Virus record (IMG/VR): IMGVR_UViG_3300032046_002556
Location: 1 to 20,854 of that record
Reading direction: 5' to 3' (one strand)
DNA length: 20,854 nucleotides
Origin: a virus
This document shows, piece after piece, positions 1 to 7,768 of the stretch (the first letter of the stretch is position 1; each line of letters opens with the position of its first letter). A program made the position numbers and the translations under genes. Under the pieces are notes generated by a model. That model was not told the origin of the DNA and did no database searches. It was given only the letters and a program-made list of their open reading frames with translations.

Positions 1-351
1 ATTTAGGTCATAACCTATACCATTTAGATAAACCATAATGGGGACATAAGGCGCTTCGGCAATGCCTCCATCACCACCTCCACCACCACCTGTAGTGGTT
101 TCTGACGGTATCATTCCTGCCGCTTCATATTCCGATTTTGGCGTCATCCCTCCAACCCATTCTGGGTGAGCTACATAAGGTTTGGGTCCATAGGTTGTAC
201 CGGGAATATCATAACCTGCTTTTTCGTAGGTATATGGTGTTGCGCCGCCTGCCAACGCTTCTGAAATACCAAATTCAGGCATCTTTAGTTTTCTACCCCA
301 ATATTCTACCCCTCTTCCTGTTGCTCCTCTAAGTTTGCTCCAGAATCCCAT
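1..351 (-). CDS. Partial virion-region protein with Gly-rich linker (3' end off window)
   Basis: The reading frame starts at 351 with ATG, preceded by a strong AAGGAG site, and stays open for 117 codons to the left edge, so the C-terminus is missing. The protein starts MGFWSKLRGATGRGVEYWG, which is basic and aromatic. A Pro/Tyr/Gly-rich stretch follows, then a poly-Gly run (GGGGGGDGG, about residues 89-97) that looks like a flexible linker between domains. It is the last gene seen of the tail module, 18 bases after the 41-residue basic protein. I do not recognise the family. Position suggests a minor virion or tail-associated protein, which is inference only. Confidence 0.7.
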   Translation of the reverse strand, partial: MGFWSKLRGATGRGVEYWGRKLKMPEFGISEALAGGATPYTYEKAGYDIPGTTYGPKPYVAHPEWVGGMTPKSEYEAAGMIPSETTTGGGGGGDGGIAEAPYVPIMVYLNGIGYDLN

Positions 352-369
352 TTTAATCTCCTTTCTTAA

Positions 370-495
370 TTATCTTTTTCTTTTTTGTGTTTTCTTAATT
401 ATTTTACTTCCGTATTTAGCGGCCCACTTTTTGGCTAAACGAGGAAGTTTTGCGAACATATATTTTCTTTGCTTAATTGAACGGAAAGGCATCAT
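370..495 (-). CDS. Small basic phage protein (FRS-x-KQRKYMFAK type), 41 aa
   Basis: An ORF of 41 codons starts ATGATG at 495, overlapping the stop of the preceding 58-residue gene; the second ATG at 492 is an equally good start. The N-terminus MPFRSIKQRKYMFAKLPRLA followed by KKWAAKYGS matches, from memory, a very common type of tiny phage protein of the form FRS-x-xQRR-aromatic, usually near structural genes and of unknown role. The C-terminus is a run of Lys/Arg (KKTQKRKR). The protein is too basic and short for an enzyme; binding to nucleic acid or to a virion protein is plausible but unproven. Confidence 0.65.
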   Translation of the reverse strand: MMPFRSIKQRKYMFAKLPRLAKKWAAKYGSKIIKKTQKRKR

Positions 496-668
496 TTCCT
501 CAACTTTCTCAAGGTTTTAGCCAAATTTGCCTGTCTTTTTGTCCTTGTTGATACTTTACTCTTTTTGCCAAGAACTTTTGAAGCATATTTTACCACGCTC
601 ATACCTGCCTTCTTGGCTTTTTTAGTGAAAGCGCCGGGTCGTTTAATCGCCTTAGAAATCCATTTCAT
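492..668 (-). CDS. Small Lys/Arg-rich protein (KRPGAFTKKAKKAG type), 58 aa
   Basis: The ORF starts with ATG at 668, three bases beyond the stop of the C1q-domain gene, with AGAGG seven bases upstream. It ends in TGA at 492-494, overlapping the next start. The sequence MKWISKAIKRPGAFTKKAKK, AGMSVVKYASKVLGKK and a basic tail ending KTLRKLRK is about one third Lys/Arg with no acidic residues. Small proteins with a KRPGA...KKAKxAGMS core recur in phage structural regions; their function is not established. Coupling to the 41-residue protein suggests the two are made together late in infection. Confidence 0.65.
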   Translation of the reverse strand: MKWISKAIKRPGAFTKKAKKAGMSVVKYASKVLGKKSKVSTRTKRQANLAKTLRKLRK

Positions 669-670
669 AT

Positions 671-1369
671 CTATACCTCTTTTATCAAAGTTACTGTCAT
701 AAATGTTTTTTCCGCACCACCTGCGATATCTGTTGTTGTTGCCCCAGTATGATAGTAAAAAAGTTCAAGATAATCATCTTTATCAAGATATTCATCTTTA
801 TTGCAACTAACACTTATTGAACTTCCCTCTACAGCGTTAGGTAAAGTAGCACGAACACGTATAGCATTATTTTTATAAATATTACATCTGTAAAGTTTAT
901 TGACTTCTATGGCGTTATAACCTACTTGTGCGTTAATAGAATAATATCCACTTACTGGTGCAACGAATTTATTTGAAGCGAAATTTGCCCCAACATCGTA
1001 AGTTTCAGCATTTAATGCTACTTTTGTATATGCTCCTGATACTGTCGTTTCCAAAGTTGATGATAAATATGCACTCGCACCAACAAAAGCCGTTAAGGCG
1101 GAATAGTGTTCATCCACAAAGTTCATTGTAACTGGTGCGGCGGCGGCGTGAACGACATTCACTCCATTTAATAATGTCATTGAAGTTATGGCAGTTCCTG
1201 TAATAGTACATTTAAAATCTGCTGCTTTAAGAATATCACCACCATCAATGGTGATAATTTGTTGACCTGTGGGCGAACCGAAAGTAGCAGCCGCCAAAGT
1301 GCAGGAAGTCGCACTTGCCGCCATCTCACTTGCTAAAGCTCCTGTCTTTCTGGTTTGTAAAGTGTACAT
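671..1369 (-). CDS. Tail fibre or decoration protein with C-terminal C1q/TNF-like domain
   Basis: A 232-residue protein. Residues 1-90 are a Ser/Ala/Thr/Gly-rich beta domain (IITIDGGDILKAADF, then TSMTLLNGVNVVHAAAAPV) of the kind seen at the base of phage fibres. Residues about 93-230 fit a C1q/TNF-type jelly roll: FVGASAYLS, ETYDVGANFASNKFVAPVSG, GYYSINAQVGY, YRCNIYKN, then a final strand TFMTVTLIK. C1q-like domains trimerise, and in phages they often form the exposed tip of fibres or head decorations. It lies directly after the tail hub gene, with AAAGGA six bases before its ATG, so a receptor-binding or surface role is likely. The domain call is by eye. Confidence 0.72.
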   Translation of the reverse strand: MYTLQTRKTGALASEMAASATSCTLAAATFGSPTGQQIITIDGGDILKAADFKCTITGTAITSMTLLNGVNVVHAAAAPVTMNFVDEHYSALTAFVGASAYLSSTLETTVSGAYTKVALNAETYDVGANFASNKFVAPVSGYYSINAQVGYNAIEVNKLYRCNIYKNNAIRVRATLPNAVEGSSISVSCNKDEYLDKDDYLELFYYHTGATTTDIAGGAEKTFMTVTLIKEV

Positions 1370-1393
1370 ATTTGTCCTTTCTATTCTTGCTCA

Positions 1394-3043
1394 TTAAACT
1401 TCCATAATATTTCCCGGCAAGAAATATGGTATTAAACTATTTATTCTAAATTGTTGTCCTGAATTATTGTTTGTAAATCTAACTGAAACTTTTTTACCTG
1501 CTTCATAGTTACAATCAATTCTGAAACAATTATTTTGCATTAAAGAAGCAAATGTCTGTTCGGGTGTAGATTCATTTCCTATCACAAATGAACCGATAGG
1601 AAGCGCACCTATACCCGAAGTTTTACTTGATGATGAACCAAGTTGTACTGAACCGGTAACCGATAATACCTCATCAACAAATACTTCATAAGTTAATGTT
1701 CCATAAAGTAATGCATAAAACACATCAATAAAAGCATATCTTTTAATAAGTCCGGGCATTCCGCAGTCAAATGATTTTGTTTCAAACTCTGCCGATATTG
1801 GTGTATCGTCATCGTCTGTTCCTGTATTTAATTCATAGACATAAGAAGCGCCGGAATTACTTGAACCGCCAAGCCATCTATGAGTCCCGTCTGTTTCTAC
1901 GAAATCCAAGAACCAACCAATGTTTAATCCTTCAAATGGTGGACTCCAAGCATTTAGTCGTGAATCCCAAACATTTATCCTGTCGTTATAAGTTCCTGTT
2001 CTATAAGAAAACCAAAGTCGGTCTTTGAAGAATCCCATCGCTACCTTAGATTTACCTGCCGTAGCCACACCGTCTATTTCGGATTTAATTCTGCCTGATA
2101 AAGTTGATAAGCGAATATTCTGGTATTGTGCTTGCTCGCCCAAAGAATAAATATTGTCATAGTCGTAGAATTTAACATCATTGCCCACTTGAATTACCGA
2201 CTTTGGCGCAGGACTTCCCTTACTATCAACAATCACTTGCACGGTGTGGGGTAATACCCCAGTATCAAGAATTGCGCTTGGTACTATTTTCCAAATATTC
2301 TTATCAGTCCAAACATATAAACTTTCTGCCCCCGCGGTTGATGAGTAAACTTTTAATTTTTTAATTACTGTTCCTGCTCCCGGGTCAAGCACAAGATACC
2401 CGGCATTCTTTTTGGGAGTTGAGGTTAAGTCGGTGTTAAAAGTCCCGAAGTTAGATATGCTAAAAGTTGCTGTCGTTGCATCATAGTTCCACGGATTAGA
2501 AAAATAAACTCTGTCTTTGTATGTGGAATTAGTCATATACAACCGTCCGTTAAAGGCCACTACTTGATTGCCCACATTACCATTTGAGGTTTGCTCGGTT
2601 ATTACTGAACCATCATAGTATGCTAATTTATTGGTCCCATTACAGCCATATAAACGACTTCCATCATTCACGGCTGGGTCTCCTGCTGTCTGGCAGAAAT
2701 CCCAATCTAAATCACTGGTAAAAGTTAATCCTGAAAGCGTATTCCAATCATCGCCATTCTTTTTTTTCCACAAAGTCCCGCAAGCCACTATAAGTTCATT
2801 AACAGTGGAAGTTCTAAACTGTACGCCAAACTTGGGCGCTTTGCCAGCGACTATCTCTCCACCAAACTTTACTGAACCCGGTCTTTTTGTAAAAGAACCA
2901 TTATCATCTAACCAAACATTCTTTCCATAAGGTATTTCTCGGTCTTTAATTAATGTTTTTGAAGCCGGATATGAATTATAACCAAGAGAAAAATCTTGAA
3001 TAGGATAAGGTTTTAATTCGGAACTTTTCTCATAAATTTTCAT
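1394..3043 (-). CDS. Tail hub/nozzle protein, T7 gp12-like beta-propeller type
   Basis: A 549-residue protein, almost all short beta strands with repeated Gly/Asp/Trp turns. The N-terminus has the pattern I associate with podovirus tail-tube/nozzle proteins: FSLGYNSYPASKTLI, then REIPYGKNVWLDDNGSFTKR and PG (residues about 18-56), i.e. a list of positions that end in 'NV...GS..KRPG'. The middle repeats motifs such as GTNKLAYYDGS, FNGRLYMTNS and FKDRLWFSYR that look like propeller blades. Length is in the range of T7 gp12 and P22 gp10-type proteins. It overlaps the adaptor gene by four bases (ATGA), so the two are translationally coupled, as expected for proteins made in fixed ratio. Confidence 0.75.
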   Translation of the reverse strand: MKIYEKSSELKPYPIQDFSLGYNSYPASKTLIKDREIPYGKNVWLDDNGSFTKRPGSVKFGGEIVAGKAPKFGVQFRTSTVNELIVACGTLWKKKNGDDWNTLSGLTFTSDLDWDFCQTAGDPAVNDGSRLYGCNGTNKLAYYDGSVITEQTSNGNVGNQVVAFNGRLYMTNSTYKDRVYFSNPWNYDATTATFSISNFGTFNTDLTSTPKKNAGYLVLDPGAGTVIKKLKVYSSTAGAESLYVWTDKNIWKIVPSAILDTGVLPHTVQVIVDSKGSPAPKSVIQVGNDVKFYDYDNIYSLGEQAQYQNIRLSTLSGRIKSEIDGVATAGKSKVAMGFFKDRLWFSYRTGTYNDRINVWDSRLNAWSPPFEGLNIGWFLDFVETDGTHRWLGGSSNSGASYVYELNTGTDDDDTPISAEFETKSFDCGMPGLIKRYAFIDVFYALLYGTLTYEVFVDEVLSVTGSVQLGSSSSKTSGIGALPIGSFVIGNESTPEQTFASLMQNNCFRIDCNYEAGKKVSVRFTNNNSGQQFRINSLIPYFLPGNIMEV

Positions 3044-3666
3044 AAAGTGTTAAATCCTTGATCTGCGTTAGAAATTCTTGTTAATCGTTGTGGATTGGCT
3101 TTTTTATCTTTGTTAATGAGCATTTGAAGTCGTTGATTGCCTAAATCGTTAAACCTATCGTGATTGCCGTAGTTTCTTTCAGTAAGCCAAAATCTTGCGG
3201 CAGTTAAGTATTTGATTACGATTAGATCAGGAATAGGGTCAACTTGGTTATCAGTGGTTAGTGTAGCCGGAATAGCATAATAAATTATTGTTAGTGCGGT
3301 GGAATTGGCATTTGTGTTTATCTGCCACAAATCAGTTGAAGTATTATAGTCAATATAATAAACATATTTACCACCGGAGTAGGTATTAAATAGTTCTTTA
3401 TTTATCGGAACGAATATGTTGTCGTCAGCGTCTCTAATATCTCTTGGCTTATGGGTAACATTAAAATCATCATTCAAATCAACTGAACCGGTAGCTGAAG
3501 TAGTGGGAGTATCAATTCTTTCTAACCACGAAAAGGGATAAGCATTTGCAATATCAAATTGTCTAACTTCGTTTATCGCATTATCACGAACCGTATTGGC
3601 AGTAGCACCATCAGTTTTTCCAAGTACATTTGCGACAGCATTCTTTTCTTGTAAATAACTAAGCAT
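3040..3666 (-). CDS. Head-tail adaptor (T7 gp11 / P22 gp4-like)
   Basis: A 208-residue protein whose layout fits podovirus adaptor/tubular proteins: a helical start with many Asn/Ala, PFSWLERIDTP at residues 44-54, a small beta domain (GSVDLNDDF...YVYYIDYN...LTIIYYAIPATL), then PIPDLIVIKYLTAARFWLTE and a final long helix. This protein family sits under the portal ring and connects it to the nozzle, which is the next gene. The start ATG at 3666 has a strong GGTGGAGG six bases upstream, and the 17-bp repeat ends 14 bases upstream. It is the first tail gene after the glycosylation operon. Family assigned from pattern, not alignment. Confidence 0.72.
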   Translation of the reverse strand: MLSYLQEKNAVANVLGKTDGATANTVRDNAINEVRQFDIANAYPFSWLERIDTPTTSATGSVDLNDDFNVTHKPRDIRDADDNIFVPINKELFNTYSGGKYVYYIDYNTSTDLWQINTNANSTALTIIYYAIPATLTTDNQVDPIPDLIVIKYLTAARFWLTERNYGNHDRFNDLGNQRLQMLINKDKKANPQRLTRISNADQGFNTL

Positions 3667-3680
3667 TATCGTCCTCCACC

Positions 3681-3697
3681 TATAAAAGACGATATTT
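3681..3697 (-). promoter_or_regulatory. 17-bp repeat, copy 1 (candidate late promoter)
   Basis: Read on the minus strand this is AAATATCGTCTTTTATA. It overlaps the stop codon of the glycosyltransferase gene upstream and lies 14 bases before the adaptor start. The same 17 bases occur at 13027-13043 and 15331-15347. The AT-rich end TTTTATA resembles a -10-type element. Promoter function is inference; an RNA-processing or translation site is also possible. Confidence 0.55.
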
Positions 3698-4478
3698 AGC
3701 TATTAGGATTTTTGCGATAAGTTTTGATTATATTCCCCTTTGATAAAGTATCCCCGAAAGAACTACCTTTACCCCATCTTTTTTCAAACACCTTTTTTCG
3801 TTGTTTCATATTGTCATCTTTGTTAATTTTACCTAATTCTCTCCATCCACCGTGAGCAAAATGATAATATATCGGAAGTGTACACGCTAACGAAACATAC
3901 CCTAATTTAGTCATTTGGTGATGTAAATCATCGTCATCAAATCCATAACCCTCCTTTCCAAATACGCCTTCGTCGTAAAATCTAATCTTCCTTAATAATT
4001 CACCTCTAAATAATCCGTATTGCGTCCACGCTTGAGGAAACCAATCACTTATCTGATACTCAGTTCCCATAGACAAATCGGCTTCCATAATATCAAACTC
4101 TCCATTGTGTCCTAATTTATCTAAGAGTTCCATACTATTTTGCCCGACACAATAAGCGTCTGGGTATATATCTAATATCTTTTGGTATTCTTTTATAGTC
4201 CCTTTGACATACAAAATATCCGAGTCCAACAAAAAGATATAATCGGCATCTATTTTATCTATTCCTACATTTCTTCCAACCGATGAACCCATATTTTTAG
4301 GTAAACTAATAAAGTGAAACTTTAGATCTTTAATGTTTCCGAAGTATTCTTTTGACCCATCAGTGCTTCCATTATCTACAAGCCAAACTTCATCTATTGG
4401 TTCTTTTAATAACCTTCTAATAGAATCTTTAGCAACATCTAATTCGTTCCAATTAATTGACAAACTCACAATTTTCAT
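3696..4478 (-). CDS. GT2-family (GT-A fold) glycosyltransferase
   Basis: A 260-residue protein of typical GT2 length. The N-terminal strand MKIVSLSINWNE is followed by VWLVDNGSTDGS (32-43), the usual nucleotide-binding turn, NMGSSVGRNVGI (62-73), and LLDSD (83-87), the DxD metal/nucleotide-sugar motif. The region around residues 180-190 (EGYGFDDDDL) matches the acidic acceptor-side motif of GT2 enzymes. It would transfer a sugar from an NDP-sugar made by the neighbouring genes. It is the last gene of the glycosylation operon, overlapping the epimerase gene by four bases; the donor and acceptor cannot be read from sequence. Confidence 0.88.
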   Translation of the reverse strand: MKIVSLSINWNELDVAKDSIRRLLKEPIDEVWLVDNGSTDGSKEYFGNIKDLKFHFISLPKNMGSSVGRNVGIDKIDADYIFLLDSDILYVKGTIKEYQKILDIYPDAYCVGQNSMELLDKLGHNGEFDIMEADLSMGTEYQISDWFPQAWTQYGLFRGELLRKIRFYDEGVFGKEGYGFDDDDLHHQMTKLGYVSLACTLPIYYHFAHGGWRELGKINKDDNMKQRKKVFEKRWGKGSSFGDTLSKGNIIKTYRKNPNS

Positions 4479-5329
4479 AACAACCCATTCTTTCTTAAAT
4501 CCTTAATTATCTTTTTAGTCGCACCTCTTTTATATAATTCTCCTTTACCGCGTTCGCTTTTTTCTCTTAAGGTAATAAAATCTTTACCAAGCGCGATACA
4601 TTCTTCCTGTAATCCGCCAGAATCAGATATACAACCCTTTGCACGGCTCAATAGACCGACAAAATCTCTATAAAGCATCGGTTTGTGTGTTTTAAAGTGT
4701 TTTTTTAGTTCTTGGCCGATCTTGTTAGGATGCGCGAATATAAATAGCTTGTCTTGGTCCATCTTTTTAATTGTTTTAATAATCTCCGGCATTCTTTCAA
4801 AGCTCTCGTTTCTATGAACCGTTACGATGTAAAAGTCTTCTTCGGTGCAGTTTGGTATAAATTCAAATAAAGTATCAATAGATGTTTGTCCGACATACTT
4901 TCCGCCACAATTTAATACCGCTTCCGGCGTTGAACAATATTTATAACTCGCTACTATATCAATCGCTTGACGATAAAACTCTTCTGGGAAAGGTTGAGTT
5001 AAATCAAATGTTCTAAGTCCGGCTTCTATATGTATGATGGGTATATTTGCTTCAAAACCATACACAGAAGCTCTGAAAGCTGTCCGGGTGTCTCCTTGTA
5101 CTATAATAGCCAGCCATTCATCTTTGGTTGATTTGATAAAGCGTTCTAATTCATTTTCCTCAACAAGATCGTCCCACTTAATAAGTCTTTGGTGTAAATC
5201 CCGCGATTGATTAACTTGTAGAAATTCAAACCCTTCATACTTAGTAAAAGGATATAGTTTAATCTCATCTGGTCGGGTTGCAAAGACGACTAAGATTTTA
5301 GATTGAATTTTAGACCGCATTTTCGGCAT
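4475..5329 (-). CDS. UDP-GlcNAc 2-epimerase-like protein, short form
   Basis: A 284-residue protein with the WecB/epimerase-2 motif series: ATRPDEIKLYPF near the N-terminus (canonical GTRPExIK), QGDT (79-82), IHIEAGLRT (99-107), PFPEEFYRQ (113-121; the usual Asn before Arg is Tyr), VTVHRNES (169-176), AHPN (199-202) and SDSGGLQEE (235-243). The expected reaction is UDP-GlcNAc to UDP-ManNAc, or the hydrolysing variant. The family is normally about 370 residues, so this is roughly 90 shorter; the segment where TGQH normally lies reads NQSRDLHQR. The start at 5329 has AGGGAG eight bases upstream and lies inside the end of the zinc-ribbon gene (40-base overlap). Confidence 0.8.
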   Translation of the reverse strand: MPKMRSKIQSKILVVFATRPDEIKLYPFTKYEGFEFLQVNQSRDLHQRLIKWDDLVEENELERFIKSTKDEWLAIIVQGDTRTAFRASVYGFEANIPIIHIEAGLRTFDLTQPFPEEFYRQAIDIVASYKYCSTPEAVLNCGGKYVGQTSIDTLFEFIPNCTEEDFYIVTVHRNESFERMPEIIKTIKKMDQDKLFIFAHPNKIGQELKKHFKTHKPMLYRDFVGLLSRAKGCISDSGGLQEECIALGKDFITLREKSERGKGELYKRGATKKIIKDLRKNGLL

Positions 5330-5502
5330 AAATGTAACTCCCTATGATTACCCTTCGCTTCATAATGCAAGTGCCACGCTTTTCTAATAAACTTTCCACA
5401 ACCAAAACAAGTGAAGGCACGATACTCTGTCTTTATAAGTTCAATTGGTGTGTATTCTACTGGAAATTTATCTAATTCGCGTACTATTTCTTGGTTATTC
5501 AT
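5290..5502 (-). CDS. Small zinc-ribbon protein in glycosylation operon
   Basis: A 70-residue protein with two CxxC knuckles: C32-FG-C35 and C59-RK-C62, separated by a basic, His-rich segment (KAWHLHYEAKGNHRELHL). This spacing suggests one zinc ion and a ribbon fold. The His residues recall HNH nucleases, but the catalytic His-Asn-His order is not present, so a nuclease call is not supported. It overlaps the SDR gene by eight bases and the epimerase gene by 40 bases, so it is embedded in the operon and cotranslated. Role unknown; a nucleic-acid or protein contact is a guess. Confidence 0.65.
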   Translation of the reverse strand: MNNQEIVRELDKFPVEYTPIELIKTEYRAFTCFGCGKFIRKAWHLHYEAKGNHRELHLCRKCGLKFNLKS

Positions 5503-6130
5503 TAATATTCCTCACATTCAGATATTTTTTCCAAGGTTGACCTTTATCTATTCGTCTTAGTGTTCTATAACCTCTTTTACGAATAATAATGTTGTCGCCT
5601 GACTGATATTTACCATTAAGAATTTCTTTTACAACTTTCGCAACTTGTTTAGTTGTTAAACGAGTTTTTATATCCTCATTAGGAAAATCTTTCTCACGCA
5701 TTTTGGTATTAACTCTTCCCGGACTGATACAATAAGCATTATATCCTTCCATCGCCAAACTTTGGACCAAACTAATAACTCCCGCTTTTGATGCGCAATA
5801 ACCCGAATGATTGGCTTTACCAAACTTACCAGCCACCGACCCAATAAATATTATTGTTTTTATATTAAATTCGGTGGCTATTTTAGCAATATTATAACTA
5901 CCTATTAAATTGGTCTCTATTTCATCAATCCATCTATTTGCGTCTGAATCTTTTATCATTTGGAGGTTGGATACACCAGCACAATTTATGACTACTTTTG
6001 GTTGATATTTTTGCACAGTTTCAATAACATTAATTAAGTTTCTAACATCGCACTCTTCTTTATCTATTAAATGGCAGGGTAAAAATTTGTTAATTCCTGT
6101 TGCTATATCACCACCACCAAATATAATCAT
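5495..6130 (-). CDS. Short-chain dehydrogenase/reductase (SDR)
   Basis: A 211-residue Rossmann protein. The N-terminal FGGGDIATGI is a shortened form of the SDR dinucleotide loop; NCAG (49-52) follows, then N74, S98, and YCASK (Y111, K115), giving the classical Asn-Ser-Tyr-Lys catalytic set, and SPGRVNT (136-142). All catalytic residues are present, so it is probably an active NAD(P)-dependent oxidoreductase acting on a nucleotide sugar or similar small molecule. At 211 residues it is about 30-40 shorter than classical SDRs. It overlaps the cupin-nucleotidyltransferase gene by four bases (ATGA) and the zinc-ribbon gene by eight, placing it in the sugar-nucleotide pathway. Confidence 0.85.
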   Translation of the reverse strand: MIIFGGGDIATGINKFLPCHLIDKEECDVRNLINVIETVQKYQPKVVINCAGVSNLQMIKDSDANRWIDEIETNLIGSYNIAKIATEFNIKTIIFIGSVAGKFGKANHSGYCASKAGVISLVQSLAMEGYNAYCISPGRVNTKMREKDFPNEDIKTRLTTKQVAKVVKEILNGKYQSGDNIIIRKRGYRTLRRIDKGQPWKKYLNVRNINE

Positions 6131-7146
6131 TGGTTTATCTCTCCTTTGCTAACTTTATCTTGAAATTCTTTTAACTCATCCGGTGTACCCAGTATTTGCT
6201 GTTTTTTTACATCAACCTCATAAGTATTTACTTTTAGCCCAGATGCTATAATCTCGTTAAAAACAGGAGTATTATAGAATTCACCGCTCACCCTAATATT
6301 TTTATCAATCATCTTATGAGCATTATCAAAATAGTATTTGGCTTGACGATAGAAATAAACTCCGCTAACTGCTAAATCAGAGATTACTTTTTTCTCGGCT
6401 ACTTCGGTTACTAAACCATCTTTTAACTTAACGTAACTGTGATGAGGATTATTAGAATTAAAAACAGTTACAGAACAATCCTTTGACTTATTCATAAAAT
6501 CATCTATATCAAAATTCAATATAAGTTGATCGCAATTGACTATTAAAAGTGGATCTTCTCTGCCAATTAAATGTTCTACTTCTAACATTGTTGAAACCGC
6601 TCCTTGTGTTTCGTGATCAAGCGGGACTATTTTAGCATTGACATTTAAATTGATATTATTACGAGAAATTAAAATCGTGTGATGATCAGCACTTGGAGAA
6701 AAGTTTTCTATCACTCGGTTGATCATTGGTTTGCCACATATAGAAATTAAAGGTTTAGGAATTAAATATCCGGCATCAATAAATCTTTGGCCTTTTCCGG
6801 CCATTGGAATAACTAAGTTGATAGGAAAACCTAAATATTTGTCTTTATGCGATTTATCTTTGATGGTTAAACAATATCCTTTTTCTAAACACTCATAATC
6901 AGTTGACATATATGGATAAATAATAGTAATATCACCGTCTTGGTATACTCTATCTCCTAAACGATGTTTTCCACCAGCAAATACTACATATTCAGTAGTA
7001 TTTCTATGATAGTGTCTATCTTCCTTATCGCCCTTATTATTCCACCTTAAACCCACCTCGTAATCTGTATGTTTAAGTGATGGTTCAAAATTTCCCAAGA
7101 ACCAACCTTTTTTAAATTGTGATATATTTTTTATTGACATAGACAA
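6127..7146 (-). CDS. Cupin-nucleotidyltransferase fusion (NDP-sugar synthesis)
   Basis: A 339-residue two-domain protein. Residues about 20-100 look like a cupin beta barrel with H45, H47 and E52 as probable metal ligands (RHYHRNTTEYVVF) and the turn GDITIIYP. Residues 110-330 are a sugar-1-phosphate nucleotidyltransferase: VIPMAGKGQRFIDAG (112-126), IPKPLI (129-134), QGAV (181-184) and NCDQ (204-207, the metal Asp). Such enzymes make NDP-sugar and pyrophosphate from NTP and sugar-1-phosphate. The cupin may be an isomerase/epimerase or a binding domain. A TTG start at 7146 has GGAGG six bases upstream; ATG at 7140 is the alternative, with a 12-base gap. Both lie within the end of the FkbM gene. 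Confidence 0.8.
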   Translation of the reverse strand: MSMSIKNISQFKKGWFLGNFEPSLKHTDYEVGLRWNNKGDKEDRHYHRNTTEYVVFAGGKHRLGDRVYQDGDITIIYPYMSTDYECLEKGYCLTIKDKSHKDKYLGFPINLVIPMAGKGQRFIDAGYLIPKPLISICGKPMINRVIENFSPSADHHTILISRNNINLNVNAKIVPLDHETQGAVSTMLEVEHLIGREDPLLIVNCDQLILNFDIDDFMNKSKDCSVTVFNSNNPHHSYVKLKDGLVTEVAEKKVISDLAVSGVYFYRQAKYYFDNAHKMIDKNIRVSGEFYNTPVFNEIIASGLKVNTYEVDVKKQQILGTPDELKEFQDKVSKGEINQ

Positions 7147-7768
7147 TATCTGCCTCCAATGGCCAAGGTTGATCGTAGTGAACTTCTTGAAAATTATTCT
7201 TTTTCATAAATTCTTTTAATTGTCTATAATTAGTTGGTGTATATTTTTTATTAGGATAGTATAACGAACCAGTGGCTACTTCTGTCGCAACTATCTTAAT
7301 ATCTTTTAATAATTCACCGAATCCTTTAAATGTTTGAAGTTCTGACCCCTGAACATCTACCCAAGCTAAATCAATCGTTTTTATATTATTTTCTTTTGCC
7401 CAAGTATCTATTCTTTTAGCCGGCGCTACTGTCTTTTCCAAGCCATTAAATAAATCAACACCAACTACTCTTTCTGTTGGCTCAAATATTGACGATGCAC
7501 CTTTATTATCGGTTTGTTTAACATTATAAAATGAAGTTTCGCCATTATAATCTAAAGCAGCAAAATTAAATAGTTTAACATATTTAGGTTTAATTTTTAC
7601 GCACTCTTTGTATGACTCATTGTTAGCTTCAATCGCATATATTTGAGCTTTAGGATAAACGGAATGGAATTCAATAGATTGTTCTAAATCTCGCGTGCCG
7701 ATATCCACGATTGTTTTAATATCCAATTTATATGGTTTAATCGAGTGGATACAAGATTCGATGAGCAT
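7112..7768 (-). CDS. FkbM-family SAM-dependent methyltransferase
   Basis: A 218-residue class I methyltransferase of the FkbM type. Motif I is VDIGTRD (21-27), the acidic end of strand 2 is IEAN (46-49), and the family hallmark DVQGSEL (138-144, often DVEG in relatives) is present, followed by KGFGELLKDIKIVATEV. FkbM enzymes commonly O-methylate sugars of surface polysaccharides or glycans, which fits the neighbouring sugar-nucleotide and glycosyltransferase genes. The ATG at 7768 lies four bases downstream of AGAGG and within the end of the upstream GT2 gene (32-base overlap). It overlaps the cupin-nucleotidyltransferase gene by 35 bases. Confidence 0.85.
   Translation of the reverse strand: MLIESCIHSIKPYKLDIKTIVDIGTRDLEQSIEFHSVYPKAQIYAIEANNESYKECVKIKPKYVKLFNFAALDYNGETSFYNVKQTDNKGASSIFEPTERVVGVDLFNGLEKTVAPAKRIDTWAKENNIKTIDLAWVDVQGSELQTFKGFGELLKDIKIVATEVATGSLYYPNKKYTPTNYRQLKEFMKKNNFQEVHYDQPWPLEADIVYVNKKYITI

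Noticed and set aside
5290-5502. HNH endonuclease call for the zinc-ribbon protein
   Set aside because: Two CxxC knuckles and several His are present, but not the His-Asn-His catalytic order, so only a zinc ribbon is supported.
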